From positions 2,294,001 through 2,358,000 of the forward strand of contig NC_014830.1 in NCBI RefSeq assembly GCF_000184685.1: a stretch of 64,000 nucleotides of DNA, given 5' to 3'. The DNA is from Intrasporangium calvum DSM 43043. GTDB taxonomy: Bacteria; Actinomycetota; Actinomycetes; Actinomycetales; Dermatophilaceae. Below, one piece after another: positions 26,754-34,491 of this stretch (within the stretch, counting starts at the first letter, position 1; every line of letters begins with the position of its first letter). The notes under the pieces are model-generated. The model worked only from the letters and a program-made list of their open reading frames with translations, was not told the origin of the DNA and made no database searches. The position numbers and the translations under genes are program-made.

Positions 26754-26768
26754 GCTGGCTGCGCGCCG

Positions 26769-27137
26769 TCAGGCGCTCGCGGATCCGCGGTGCTGCGGTG
26801 GCCGGACGTTCCCGGGGAGGTCGGTGGTGCTCCGCCCGCGACCGAGGAGCTCACCGCCCCAGACGCCCCACTCCCGCCGCTCCTGGGCGACGGCGAGACA
26901 GGAGTGAACGACCGGGCAGCCGCGACACACCGCCTTGGCCTGCGCAGCCTCGGACTCCGTCGCAGGCCAGAAAAGCTCAGGGTCCGCGGCGGTGCACGGC
27001 GGCGTGACGTCCCCCGGCACCAAGGGGTGGTCCCCCGCAGCCGTGGGGGCCCTGCCCTCCACAGTGTCGCGACCCCGCGCACCCGAACGTGCTTCGGCCA
27101 TCGGCCGGGTGGTGAGGTTCAGGCGGTGTCGGCTCAT
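26769..27137 (-). CDS. WhiB-family [4Fe-4S] regulator
   Basis: 122 residues. Iron-sulfur ligands are C48, C71, C74 and C80 (C-x22-C-x2-C-x5-C), followed by the WhiB turn GVWGGE (91-96), a short linker and no long basic tail. WhiB proteins bind sigma factor region 4 and tune promoters. The ATG at 27137 overlaps the stop of the HNH gene (ATGA) and has GAAGGAG upstream. The N-terminal ~45 residues are unlike the common WhiB classes, so I do not assign a WhiB number. Confidence 0.9.
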   Translation of the reverse strand: MSRHRLNLTTRPMAEARSGARGRDTVEGRAPTAAGDHPLVPGDVTPPCTAADPELFWPATESEAAQAKAVCRGCPVVHSCLAVAQERREWGVWGGELLGRGRSTTDLPGNVRPPQHRGSASA

Positions 27138-27631
27138 GTGACGGGCTCCTTCCCGTGTGGTGTCGGTGTGCCGGTGGCGTGGCGGGCGAAGCGCAGCTGA
27201 GCTCGCGTTGGGACGTAGGGCTGCCACCGGAGGGGCAGGTGCGCCTCCTCCGGGGTCCGGTCGCCCTTGCGGCCGTTGCAGTCGTCGCACGCGGCCACGG
27301 CGTTGAGCCAGGAGGTCGCCCCGCCGCGCGATCGAGGCAGGACGTGGTCCATGGTCGTCGCGGCGAACCGGCCGCAGTAGGCGCACTGGCCCCGGTCGCG
27401 CAGGAGGACGCCCTCGCGGGAGTAGGTGGCCCGGGTCCGCGAGTAGAGCCACTTCTGCTCGACGTAACGCACGAGCCGGACGACGAGTGGGACCTGGTAG
27501 GGGCCGAGCGTCTCGGACTCGTGCACCGAGACGGGCGTGGCGACGCCGCGCCAGATCATCTGCACCGCGTGCCGCACCGACACCCGGTGAAGGAGTGTCT
27601 CGTCGGCGTTCCACACCTCGACCTGGGTCAT
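27134..27631 (-). CDS. HNH endonuclease family protein
   Basis: 165 residues. The zinc-knuckle HNH core is C-A-Y-C (about residues 89-92), TTMDHVLPRSRGG with the catalytic His, WLNAVAACDDCNGRKGDRTPEEAH, so both CxxC pairs and the final N/H positions are intact. AAGGAGG precedes the ATG at 27631. It is the first gene of a coupled pair with whiB and lies upstream of rtcB on the same strand. The target is unknown; DNA nicking is the family norm, RNA cannot be excluded. Confidence 0.88.
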   Translation of the reverse strand: MTQVEVWNADETLLHRVSVRHAVQMIWRGVATPVSVHESETLGPYQVPLVVRLVRYVEQKWLYSRTRATYSREGVLLRDRGQCAYCGRFAATTMDHVLPRSRGGATSWLNAVAACDDCNGRKGDRTPEEAHLPLRWQPYVPTRAQLRFARHATGTPTPHGKEPVT

Positions 27632-27846
27632 CGTCGATCCCTCCTTCTTCTGGTCGCCTGGTGTCGTCGCTGGGTCTGCCCCGGCCGGGTGGCCGGGTGA
27701 GAAAACAAGAGCCGCCGTCCGGGCGTCGACGGTGGCTGCGGGCCCGAACCCCGGGTTCAGCGGTGGTGAGACGAGGACCCGACCGCGTGCCGCAAGCCTG
27801 CCACGGGGGGCCTGTGGCCTGACATCGGTTTTCCACAGGGCGTGGT
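27632..27846. other. Intergenic, upstream of the HNH gene
   Basis: No gene seen in 215 bases. It must hold the HNH-whiB promoter. A short AT-rich run lies at about 27692-27705 (GTGAGAAAACAAGAG), but I could not fix a convincing -35/-10 pair. Confidence 0.4.
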
Positions 27847-27879
27847 GAGGGCCCGGACGCACGAACCGTCCGGGCCCTC
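27847..27879 (-). terminator. Terminator after the DUF3145 gene
   Basis: Perfect 12-bp stem GAGGGCCCGGAC (27847-27858) / GTCCGGGCCCTC (27868-27879), 41 bases past the DUF3145 stop. Confidence 0.85.
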
Positions 27880-27920
27880 GTTGCCGACCAGCGCTGGAGA
27901 CGAGCGCCGTCGACCGACCG

Positions 27921-28445
27921 TCAGCCGACCTGGTGCAGCCACCTCACGGGGGCTCCGTCGCCGGCGTAGCGGAACGGTTCGAGCTCGTCGTCCCAGGGGA
28001 CGCCGAGGAGCAGGTCCATCTCGTCCTGGAGGGCCGCCGCGTCGCCGCGGCTGCGGAGCATCGCCTCGCGCAGCCGGTCCTCCTGCACGACGACGTCACC
28101 GCTGACGCTCGTCATGGCGTGGTGGATGCCCAGGCTCGGGGTGTAGGACCAGCGCGCCCCGTCGGAGACGGGCGTCGGGTCCTCGGTCACCTCGTACCGC
28201 AGGCCCTCCCAGCCGCGGAGGGCACTGGCCAACTCGGCTCCAGTGCCCACCGCGGCTGTCCAGGAGAGCTCCGTGCGAACCGTGCGGGGCAGGATCGGCT
28301 GTGGCGTCCACGCCAAGGAGACCCGTTGGTCGAGGACGGCCTCGATCGCCCACGTGATGTGGGGGCACAGCGCCGTCGGGGCGCCGTGAACGAAGACCAC
28401 GCCGCGCGTCGAGTGACGCGGGGTGGACGGCATCGCGACAGACAT
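27921..28445 (-). CDS. DUF3145 family protein
   Basis: 174 residues from the ATG at 28445 (GAGGAGG upstream). Family features: TRGVVFVHGAPTALCPHITWAIE near the start, LPRTVRTELSW, RWSYTPSLGIHHAMTSVSGDVVVQEDRLR, and the C-terminal LGVPWDDELEPFRYAGDG. Function unknown. DUF3145 genes occur near the fab operon in many actinobacteria, as here. Confidence 0.88.
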   Translation of the reverse strand: MSVAMPSTPRHSTRGVVFVHGAPTALCPHITWAIEAVLDQRVSLAWTPQPILPRTVRTELSWTAAVGTGAELASALRGWEGLRYEVTEDPTPVSDGARWSYTPSLGIHHAMTSVSGDVVVQEDRLREAMLRSRGDAAALQDEMDLLLGVPWDDELEPFRYAGDGAPVRWLHQVG

Positions 28446-28530
28446 CCTGGCCTCCTCACCTGCAAGGGACGTCTTCCCCAACGACCTCGCGTGTGGCGGT
28501 CAGCTCGTGCTGCCGGCGTTCGTGTGAAGT

Positions 28531-28546
28531 TGTATGCCGCTCAGCT
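28531..28546 (-). repeat. Dispersed 16-mer copy 9 (3 mismatches)
   Basis: TGTATGCCGCTCAGCT on the plus strand, adjoining the terminator of the Rieske gene; the GTATGCCGCT core is intact. Confidence 0.6.
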
Positions 28547-28559
28547 CGCTTCCGCGAGC
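28544..28559 (-). terminator. Hairpin downstream of the Rieske gene
   Basis: GCTCGC-TTCC-GCGAGC, 6-bp perfect stem with a 4-base loop, about 90 bases past the Rieske stop and overlapping a decayed 16-mer. Confidence 0.55.
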
Positions 28560-28644
28560 ACCTGACCATTGTGCACCACCAGTCCCACGGGCACCAGCAA
28601 TGGAGGTCGCCGTGTTCGGCTGGGCAAGAGCGCCGGGCCCCGGC

Positions 28645-28986
28645 TCAGCGGGTTCTGGGCGTTCCTGGGAAGAGATAGACCTCGTTCTCGCGCACCTCGA
28701 CGCGATGCGTCGCGACCGGTTTCGTGGCGGGTAGGCACATCGGCTCGCCCGTGCCGAGGCAGAAGCGGGTGGCGTGCAGCGGACACTCGACCTCGCCGGC
28801 CTCGATCCATCCCTCGGCGAGCGAGGCGTCCTCGTGCGAGCAGGTGTCGTCGAGCGCGTAGTAGGTGCCGTCGTCGTCGCGGAAGAGCGAGATGGGCTGC
28901 TCGGTGCCGGTCAGCTCCTGTGGGAGGACGAGTGCCTCCCCGGGCTCGACGTCATCCACCGCGGCAACGCGGATCCCCTCGGTCAT
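28645..28986 (-). CDS. Rieske [2Fe-2S] ferredoxin (non-haem oxygenase type)
   Basis: 113 residues. Cluster ligands C-S-H (DDTCSHEDASLAEG) and C-P-L-H (ECPLHATRFCLGTGE), spaced as C-x-H-x17-C-x2-H, with no membrane segment: a soluble electron carrier like those serving dioxygenases or the NirD type. The ATG at 28986 is preceded by GGAGAG. No oxygenase or reductase lies nearby, so the partner is unknown. Confidence 0.88.
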   Translation of the reverse strand: MTEGIRVAAVDDVEPGEALVLPQELTGTEQPISLFRDDDGTYYALDDTCSHEDASLAEGWIEAGEVECPLHATRFCLGTGEPMCLPATKPVATHRVEVRENEVYLFPGTPRTR

Positions 28987-29070
28987 GAGCTCTCCTTCGA
29001 CTGACAACGGTGGTGCGAGCCTAGGACCCGCAGCGGTGGATCGTGCGGCCGGGTGCGCGGCCGGCCGGTG

Positions 29071-29730
29071 TCACGACGTGAGGTTCGGGCCGTCAGCGAT
29101 GCGCCATTCGAGGACTCCGTCGGTGGCCCGCCGGGCGGTCACCCCTCGGGCAGTGAGCAGGCGCACCGCGTCTCGCGCGAGGACGCAGTACCGCCCACGG
29201 CAGTAGGCGACGACCTCCCGGTCCGTCGGCAGGTCGGCGATCCGCTCCCCCAGCTCGTCGAGCGGGATGTGGATGGCCCCCTCGACATGGCCGGCGACGT
29301 ACTCGCTCTCCGGTCTGACATCGACCAGGACGACGTCGCCGCGCTCGAGCCTCGCGATGAGCTCGTCGGTGTCGAGAGCGACGGTGTCCTCCGGGCCGAG
29401 GTAGGCACGGCGGGCCAGCTCGGTGTGCGGGCGGTGTTCCTCCGCGACCCGGCGGAGCTGGTCCCACAGAGCCGCGACGTCCGTGCCGGAGAGCGCGTAG
29501 AAGACTCGCTTGTGCTCGCGCCGCGAAGTGAGGAGACCGGACTCACGGAGGGTCTGGAGATGCGCCGAGCAGGTGCTGGTCTGCAGACCCGTGGTCCGGG
29601 CCAGGTCCTCGACGCTGCGTGGCCCTTGAGCGAGCAGGTCGAGCAGCTCGAGTCGCTTCGGGTGGCCGAGGGCCTTGCCGACGGCCGCGAACTGGGCGAA
29701 GAGGTCGTCCTTGGCGCTGCCGTGGGTCAT
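29071..29730 (-). CDS. ArsR-family regulator fused to a rhodanese domain
   Basis: 219 residues. Residues 1-~95 are a winged-helix ArsR repressor (HPKRLELLDLLAQGPRSVEDLARTTGLQTSTCSAHLQTLRESGLL). Residues ~120-215 are a rhodanese domain with VLVDVRPESEY, GAIHIPLDEL and an active loop C-R-G-R-Y-C carrying two Cys. The fusion suggests sensing of reactive sulfur or of a thiol-reactive metal(loid) through the rhodanese Cys. Its ATG overlaps the stop of the upstream MFS gene (ATGA), so the pair is one operon that is probably self-regulated. Confidence 0.9.
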   Translation of the reverse strand: MTHGSAKDDLFAQFAAVGKALGHPKRLELLDLLAQGPRSVEDLARTTGLQTSTCSAHLQTLRESGLLTSRREHKRVFYALSGTDVAALWDQLRRVAEEHRPHTELARRAYLGPEDTVALDTDELIARLERGDVVLVDVRPESEYVAGHVEGAIHIPLDELGERIADLPTDREVVAYCRGRYCVLARDAVRLLTARGVTARRATDGVLEWRIADGPNLTS

Positions 29731-31061
29731 CGGCGTGGCTCCTCTCGCCCGGTCTGGCGGCCCGGGTGGTGGGTCTCGTACATCCGAACGGCGACCACGA
29801 CGCCGGATGCCGCCGTGAGCGCAGCGACCGTCCAGACTGCGGCCCGGACCCCGAGGGCGTCGGCGACCACGCCCGCCAGCAGCGCCCCGACCGCGAAGCC
29901 GCCGTCACGCCAGAGCCGGTAGACGCCGACGGACCTGGCCCGCCACGCGGGGTGAGCGACGTCGCCGATGGCTGCGAGCAGGGTCGGGTAGACCATCGCC
30001 GTGCCGGCGCCGAGCAGAGCCGCGGCGAACGCCCACGCCCCGAAGGTGTCGGCGACGGCGATGATCGCCAACGCGACGGCCTGCAGCCACATGCCGGCGG
30101 CGATCATCCACTTGCGGCCCCATCGGTCGGACAGCGCCCCGGTGAGCAGCTGGCCGACGCCCCACACAGCGGGATAGAGGGCGGCGAGGATCCCGATGCG
30201 GCTCACGGAGAGCCCGGCACCGGCGAACAGGATCGGGAGGAGACCCCAGGCAAGCCCGTCGTTGAGGTTGTTCACCAGACCTGCCTGGCTCGCCGACGAG
30301 AGCGCGGGTTCACGCAGGCTCGTCTGCAGGAACACCTCTCGGTCGCCGAGGCCCTCATGGAGGTGGTCATGGCGGCCGTCGCCCCGGGCGACGTGGGAGC
30401 CTGCCTCGAGGCGAGCGTGCTCTCGGGTCTCCGAGACGGCCACGGCGGACAAGCCCAGCCCGAGGGCCGCAAAGGCGATACCGACGAGGAAGGGCGCGGG
30501 GCGCAGTCCGTACGCCTCGGCCAGATAGCCCGTGACGAGAGCCGTCAGGGCGACCGCCCCGTAGCCGGCGGCCTCGTTGAGGCCCATGGCGAGGCCTCGG
30601 CGGGCCGGTCCCACGAGGTCGATCTTCATGATGACGGTCGTCGACCACGTGAGCCCCTGGCTGATCCCGAGCAAGACGTTGGCGAAGATGACCCAGCCCC
30701 ACGACGGCGCCCAGATGAGCAGCAGTGGGACGGGGACCGCGACGAGCCAGCCGGCCACGAGGACGGGCTTGCGGCCGTGCCGGTCCGACAGGGTGCCGGC
30801 GACGTAGTTCGTCGCGGCCTTCGCGAGCCCGAATACGAGGATGAAGGTCAACCCCGCGGTGTAGGCGGTCAGGCCGAACTCCCGCTCGCCCAGGAGTGGC
30901 AGCACGGTGCGCTCCTGGCCCAGCATCCCGCCGACGAGGGCGTTGACGACGACGAGCAGGGTGAACTGGGCGGCGTTCTGGCGGAGTCCGAGCTGGAGCG
31001 GGCGCGCTCCCGCCCCCGCGGGGGGCGTGGGGGGCAGCTGGGGGGAGGCCGGCGTGGTCAC
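29727..31061 (-). CDS. MFS exporter coupled to the ArsR-rhodanese regulator
   Basis: 444 residues, 12 predicted membrane helices. The conserved MFS loop 2-3 motif GTLSDRHGRKPV is repeated in the second half (GALSDRWGRKWM). A hydrophilic central loop (about residues 205-235) is His-rich (SHVARGDGRHDHLHEG), suggesting metal contact. Probably exports the ligand sensed by its partner. GTG start at 31061 sits 6 bases after TAGTAT, so the mRNA appears leaderless. Confidence 0.88.
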   Translation of the reverse strand: MTTPASPQLPPTPPAGAGARPLQLGLRQNAAQFTLLVVVNALVGGMLGQERTVLPLLGEREFGLTAYTAGLTFILVFGLAKAATNYVAGTLSDRHGRKPVLVAGWLVAVPVPLLLIWAPSWGWVIFANVLLGISQGLTWSTTVIMKIDLVGPARRGLAMGLNEAAGYGAVALTALVTGYLAEAYGLRPAPFLVGIAFAALGLGLSAVAVSETREHARLEAGSHVARGDGRHDHLHEGLGDREVFLQTSLREPALSSASQAGLVNNLNDGLAWGLLPILFAGAGLSVSRIGILAALYPAVWGVGQLLTGALSDRWGRKWMIAAGMWLQAVALAIIAVADTFGAWAFAAALLGAGTAMVYPTLLAAIGDVAHPAWRARSVGVYRLWRDGGFAVGALLAGVVADALGVRAAVWTVAALTAASGVVVAVRMYETHHPGRQTGREEPRR

Positions 31062-31100
31062 TGCGGAATACTACTGTCGTTCCATGGATTCATGAAGTGA
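31062..31100 (-). promoter_or_regulatory. Leaderless promoter and dyad of the MFS-ArsR operon
   Basis: On the minus strand TAGTAT (31068-31073) ends 6 bases before the GTG. Upstream lies the palindrome TTCATGAA (about 31089-31096) next to CCATGG, in the -25 to -35 region where an ArsR repressor would block polymerase. Operator assignment is inference. Confidence 0.45.
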
Positions 31101-31228
31101 CGAGTCGGCACCGGTGCGGCGGAACTCCTCGGCATCATCACCGACCGTGCCCGGAGCCGAGCCACCTGTCAGGCGCACGCCCGGCCCATCGCTAGAATCA
31201 CCACACCCTCGACGTCCGTCGACGGTCC

Positions 31229-31302
31229 GGGGCAGTAGCTCAGCCGGTTAGAGCAGCGGACTCATAATCCGTCGGTCCAGGGTTCAAGCCCCTGCTGCCC
31301 CA
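31229..31302 (+). tRNA. tRNA-Met (anticodon CAU), elongator type
   Basis: 74 nt. Acceptor GGGGCAG pairs with CTGCCCC, then the D-arm GCTCAGCCGGTTAGAGC, anticodon loop CTCATAA giving CAT, T-arm CAGGG-TTCAAGC-CCCTG and discriminator A; CCA is not encoded (CCC follows). Elongator Met is favoured over tRNA-Ile2 (k2C) from overall similarity to streptomycete elongator Met. It bounds an accessory patch to its right. Confidence 0.88.
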
Positions 31303-31758
31303 CCCACGTTTCCGTAGGTCATCCCTGTAGGAGCGGGGCCGGTCAAGAGCGTGCGGAGGTTGCTTTTGACCAGGCCCGGACGATTGCTGGACAGGACCCG
31401 ACGGACGTCGGGGTCAAGGCTCGAGAGGGGCTCGACCGCGAAGCGGAGGGCCTTGAGGCCGGCGTCCAGCGGGTCGACGATGTGGCTCGGCGGGGACCGT
31501 CGAACGCCTTGGTTATGGATGCTGTCCTGGCCACCTTCAGGAGAAGCAGGAGCAGAGGGGTCGTTCCTCGTCAGTGCTGATGCGGTGGGAGTGGACAGCC
31601 CGTTTGGGTGTCAGTCATCCCTGCGCCACCGGGGACGGCGGCATGACGTGGTGCGGGGTGTCCTGGCCGGTGTGGTCAATCAACGGGCGCGACCGCGCCG
31701 ATCAGCTCGGGGGTCATGACCTGCACGACCGAGCACCGGCCAAGAAGAATCGGGATGG
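31303..31758. other. Accessory patch next to tRNA-Met, possible gene remnant
   Basis: No complete gene. On the minus strand one frame stays open from about 31615 to beyond 31303 without a proper start. It includes a plausible protein-like stretch (DAGLKALRFAVEPLSS, then NLRTLLTGPAP) whose stop falls inside the tRNA. I do not recognise it; it looks like the tail of a displaced gene. No second copy of the tRNA 3' end (att site) was found in the following 4 kb. Confidence 0.3.
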
Positions 31759-32079
31759 TCATGCCGCGCCCCGGTGCAGGGCGCGGACGTGTCCGTCGCG
31801 CAGGGCGTAGTAGACGTGCTCGATCTGCCGGCGAGCCGCGGCGACCGCGGCTATGTTCTTGCCGCCGGGACCGCCTCGACGGGCCGCGACCCGCTCCCGT
31901 AACGCGCCGACCCCGATGTGGGGCCCGACCCGCTTGACCGACTCGATCGCGGCCCAGCGGACCAGTTTCGAGCCCTGCTTGGTGATCCGCCCGCGCCGCA
32001 CATGCGTGTCGGACTCGTGGTGCTTGGGGGTCAGCCCGGCCCACGAGGCCAGGTGCGCCGCGGTGGGGAAGCGGTGCAC
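31759..32079 (-). pseudogene. IS110-family transposase, C-terminal fragment
   Basis: 106 residues matching the C-terminal Transposase_20 region of IS110-type recombinases: FPTAAHLASWAGLTPKHHESD, then RRGRITKQGSKLVRWAA and a basic tail. The N-terminal RuvC-like DEDD domain is missing: the frame abuts another gene at about 32080. Not functional on its own. Confidence 0.85.
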
Positions 32080-32357
32080 GTCACCAGAAGGCTGGCGTAT
32101 TCGCCGTTGTAGACGTCACGGATCGACACTCGCCCCTCCGTCTCGAGGTTGAACTCACCGCGACGGCTCAAGCCATCGATGTGTGGCGTCGGTGCGAGTT
32201 CCACGGTCGTTGCGCCATCGTCTACCGATAGCACCCCAACCGCCACGCAGTCGCCCGTGGCTGCGACGATTCTGTCCGCGAGGGACTCTGGTGGCGTGTA
32301 CTCGTCGCGGCCGACCAGCAGCACTACGGAGTTCGGTGGTTCGATCACGTGGGCCAC
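32080..32357 (-). pseudogene. Unrecognised gene truncated by the IS110 fragment
   Basis: About 92 residues from a GTG at 32357 (AHVIEPPNSVVLLVGRDE, then VAVGVLSVDDGATTVELAPTPH). It reads as a normal soluble domain up to YASLLVTC, then runs out of frame into transposase sequence, so the original C-terminus is lost. It is not a family I can name. The junction is near 32080. Confidence 0.55.
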
Positions 32358-32598
32358 TGGGTCAGCCTGCCATCTGAGCCATGAGTGGGTCGGACCGGGA
32401 GGCGGTCATCGGCCGATAGACGAGCGCGATCCGCGGCATGGTCGGGCGTTCGCCCGCAGAGCGGCATGTGAGTGCGTTCCCATTACCTTCGTCCCCTAAG
32501 GTCGTGCCCTGGATGGGCATTTGGCTGCTCGACGACTCGACGCGAGCGACATCCGCCCGCCAGATTGGAGCAAGGATGGGTGATCGGGGTTGGCCTGC
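32358..32598. other. Intergenic, no supported gene
   Basis: 240 bases between the truncated gene and the small membrane protein. Short frames exist on both strands but none has a ribosome site or recognisable content. A minus-strand frame ending MPRIALVYRPMTASRS could be another remnant. Confidence 0.35.
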
Positions 32599-32910
32599 AT
32601 GAGGACGGAGCATTGGTTCGCGCCTTCGGCGCCGCTGCAAGAAAAGCAGCGACGGCTCCGCCGGCAGCTAACCCTCACCGGATACGGGTTGCTGGCTGCC
32701 GCCTTCATCCTGCTGCCCTTAGCCGACCACCTGCCGGACAGAGCGCTGGCCATCTACGTAGGCGTCTTGCTCGTGGCGATGGCCGCCTGGTTTGTTTGGG
32801 GCATTGTTGCGATCGTCCGGCACGCAATGGAAGGCCGGAAGGAAGTGCGTGAGTGGAAAGCGACGCGCGACCGTCGCGGTCGGGCGACAGAGCCGGATAC
32901 TCGCTCCTAA
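32599..32910 (+). CDS. Small two-helix membrane protein
   Basis: 103 residues from the ATG at 32599 (a TTG nine bases earlier is possible). Residues ~25-45 and ~50-75 are hydrophobic helices (GYGLLAAAFILLPLA and AIYVGVLLVAMAAWFVWGIV). A charged C-terminal tail (KEVREWKATRDRRGR) should face the cytoplasm. No family recognised; accessory-region gene. Confidence 0.55.
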   Translation: MRTEHWFAPSAPLQEKQRRLRRQLTLTGYGLLAAAFILLPLADHLPDRALAIYVGVLLVAMAAWFVWGIVAIVRHAMEGRKEVREWKATRDRRGRATEPDTRS

Positions 32911-33024
32911 CTGCGGGGCCCATGTGCGAACGGAAGGTGCGCCATGGTCGCGCAAACATGCTCCGCATGCCGCCGTTGGACGAACGTCCTCCCCGCGGCA
33001 GAAGAGGAAGACCTCTGTGCTCAG

Positions 33025-33300
33025 TTACGCACGGTAGATGTCGCCACGGTGGCCGATCGCTAGGACGGTCACCGTCTGGGCTTGTTCGTCGATGCGGTAG
33101 AGGATGCGATAGGTGCCACGTCGTGCGCTGTGTCGGTCTGTCAGGGGTGGGCGCAGTTGCTTGCCCACGCGGTGAGGGTTCTCGAGCAAGGGGCCGGTGA
33201 TGAACTCGAAGGCGGCGGTGGCGACGGCTTCTGGGAGATCTTCAGTCATGTGTCGGCGAGCTGAGGAGACGATCCGCAACTGGTAGCGACCGTTGGTCAC
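33025..33300 (-). CDS. RelE/ParE-family toxin
   Basis: 91 residues beginning YQLRIVSSARRHMTEDLPEAV, with KQLRPPLTDRHSARRGTYRILYRID and VLAIGHRGDIYR at the end: the complete RelE/ParE fold with the C-terminal Arg/Tyr typical of ribosome-dependent mRNA cleavage. GTG start overlaps the antitoxin stop (GTGA). Confidence 0.9.
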   Translation of the reverse strand: MTNGRYQLRIVSSARRHMTEDLPEAVATAAFEFITGPLLENPHRVGKQLRPPLTDRHSARRGTYRILYRIDEQAQTVTVLAIGHRGDIYRA

Positions 33301-33578
33301 GCCGAGGTCCGGCGTGACCGCATCGCCGCCTCGAGGTCGCCTTGGGTCTCGACACGGCCGGCAGCCAGGTCGGCGTCGGCGGTGGCAAGCTGCGTCATGA
33401 GGTCGCGGTCCCCCAAGACGGCGATGGTCTCCTCGAGCATCGCGAGGTCATCGGGCGCCAGCAGGACGGCCGAGGGCTGACCGTGCACGGTCACGGTTAC
33501 TCGTTCGTGGTGCTTGCTCACTCGGCTGATGACCTCGGACAGGTGTGCCTTGGCGTCGGCCAGTGGAATGCTCGTCAT
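33297..33578 (-). CDS. Phd/YefM-family antitoxin
   Basis: 93 residues: MTSIPLADAKAHLSEVISRVSKHHERVTVTVHGQPSAVLLAPDD is the DNA-binding and dimerisation part of Phd/YefM; the acidic helical tail (LATADADLAAGR) should cover the toxin. Chosen start ATG 33578 follows a -10 box directly and lies inside the operator dyad. Antitoxin first, toxin second, coupled. Confidence 0.9.
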   Translation of the reverse strand: MTSIPLADAKAHLSEVISRVSKHHERVTVTVHGQPSAVLLAPDDLAMLEETIAVLGDRDLMTQLATADADLAAGRVETQGDLEAAMRSRRTSA

Positions 33579-33596
33579 GGTCCAAAGTATGACCAT
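33577..33596 (-). promoter_or_regulatory. Autoregulatory operator of the phd-relE pair
   Basis: ATGGTC (33577-33582) and GACCAT (33591-33596) form an inverted repeat around CATACT, a -10 box 7 bases before the antitoxin ATG. Toxin-antitoxin complexes of this family repress through such dyads. Confidence 0.6.
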
Positions 33597-33600
33597 AATC

Positions 33601-34008
33601 GGCGTGGGTGTCCAGCCCGCATGCCACCAGTTCGAGGCAAGACCAGACGTCCCGTCCGTGGCAGTTTCGGACGACCGTCTTCGCCCTCAGTGCGGCAAAT
33701 CCGGACGTGGCGCCGTGGTCCGTCTGGGGTGGGACCGGGACGTCGTCCCAGCTACGACGTGCGGCCGACGACTTCGTGAGCCAGGGCACCTGGCGTCCGG
33801 TGCTGTTGCTGATCGGGCCCCTGCTTCTATCGCTCGATCGAGAAGCGCGACGGCCAGCTCACTGCATGACCGCGCGGCACGCCGACGGGCTGGACGGCGC
33901 TCAGTGCAACCAGCACCTTGTCGGCTGCTTCCGAGAGGCACGCGCCGTAGGGTCTCCCGTCATGCCAAACGATTTGACAAATTCAGAACGTGATCTGAAG
34001 ATGGGGTC
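33601..34008. other. Gap with a promoter for the second TA-like pair
   Basis: About 370 bases with no supported gene, then a promoter reading right: perfect -35 TTGACA (33974-33979), 17-base spacer, weak -10 GAAGAT (33997-34002), 6 bases to the ATG at 34009. The TTGACA and the locally lower G+C differ from the neighbourhood. Confidence 0.45.
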
Positions 34009-34482
34009 ATGTCCGCTGCTCTGCAGGTCCACACGTTCCAGTCCTCGGAACTCTCACGTCAGCCCGCGGCCGTCTTTGCTGCCGCCGAGGATGGCCCTGT
34101 CCTGATCACCCGGCGAGACGGGGAGCCTCTGATCCTCACGTCTGAGGCCCAGGCGCGCCGCGACCAACTCGGCCTTGAACTTGCCGCCCAGCTCGTTGCG
34201 GCGTCCCTGGACCCCTCAAACGAGCCATTCACCGCTCGTCTGCTGGGTCCATTTCCCTGGCTCATGTTCCTGAGTGAGGCCGAGCGGGAGGCGTTTGCTG
34301 AGGAGATCGTGAGCGTTGCCCGGGCGTGCGCCGCGGTGCGCCACTTTGACCGCCTCCTGAAAGTCTTGGAGGAATGGCATCGCACGGCTCAGGCGTACGC
34401 GGCCGGCTACACCGCCGACATGGCCGTGGACTGGCTCGAGGATGATGAGGCCGCGGCCGATCCGCGGACCGACGTCGTCTGA
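34009..34482 (+). CDS. Phd/YefM-like antitoxin, long form
   Basis: 157 residues. The N-terminus (VHTFQSSELSRQPAAVFAAAEDGPVLITRRDGEPLILTSEAQA) is a Phd/YefM-type DNA-binding domain. The C-terminal ~90 residues are acidic and helical with no relative I recognise, longer than usual antitoxins. Nine bases before the next gene. Probably the antitoxin of the pair. Confidence 0.7.
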   Translation: MSAALQVHTFQSSELSRQPAAVFAAAEDGPVLITRRDGEPLILTSEAQARRDQLGLELAAQLVAASLDPSNEPFTARLLGPFPWLMFLSEAEREAFAEEIVSVARACAAVRHFDRLLKVLEEWHRTAQAYAAGYTADMAVDWLEDDEAAADPRTDVV

Positions 34483-34491
34483 CGACAACGA

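Noticed and set aside
27829-27837. DnaA-box-like TTTTCCACA
   Set aside because: Single site with a mismatch to TTRTCCACA; no cluster, no dnaA/dnaN nearby, so not an origin.
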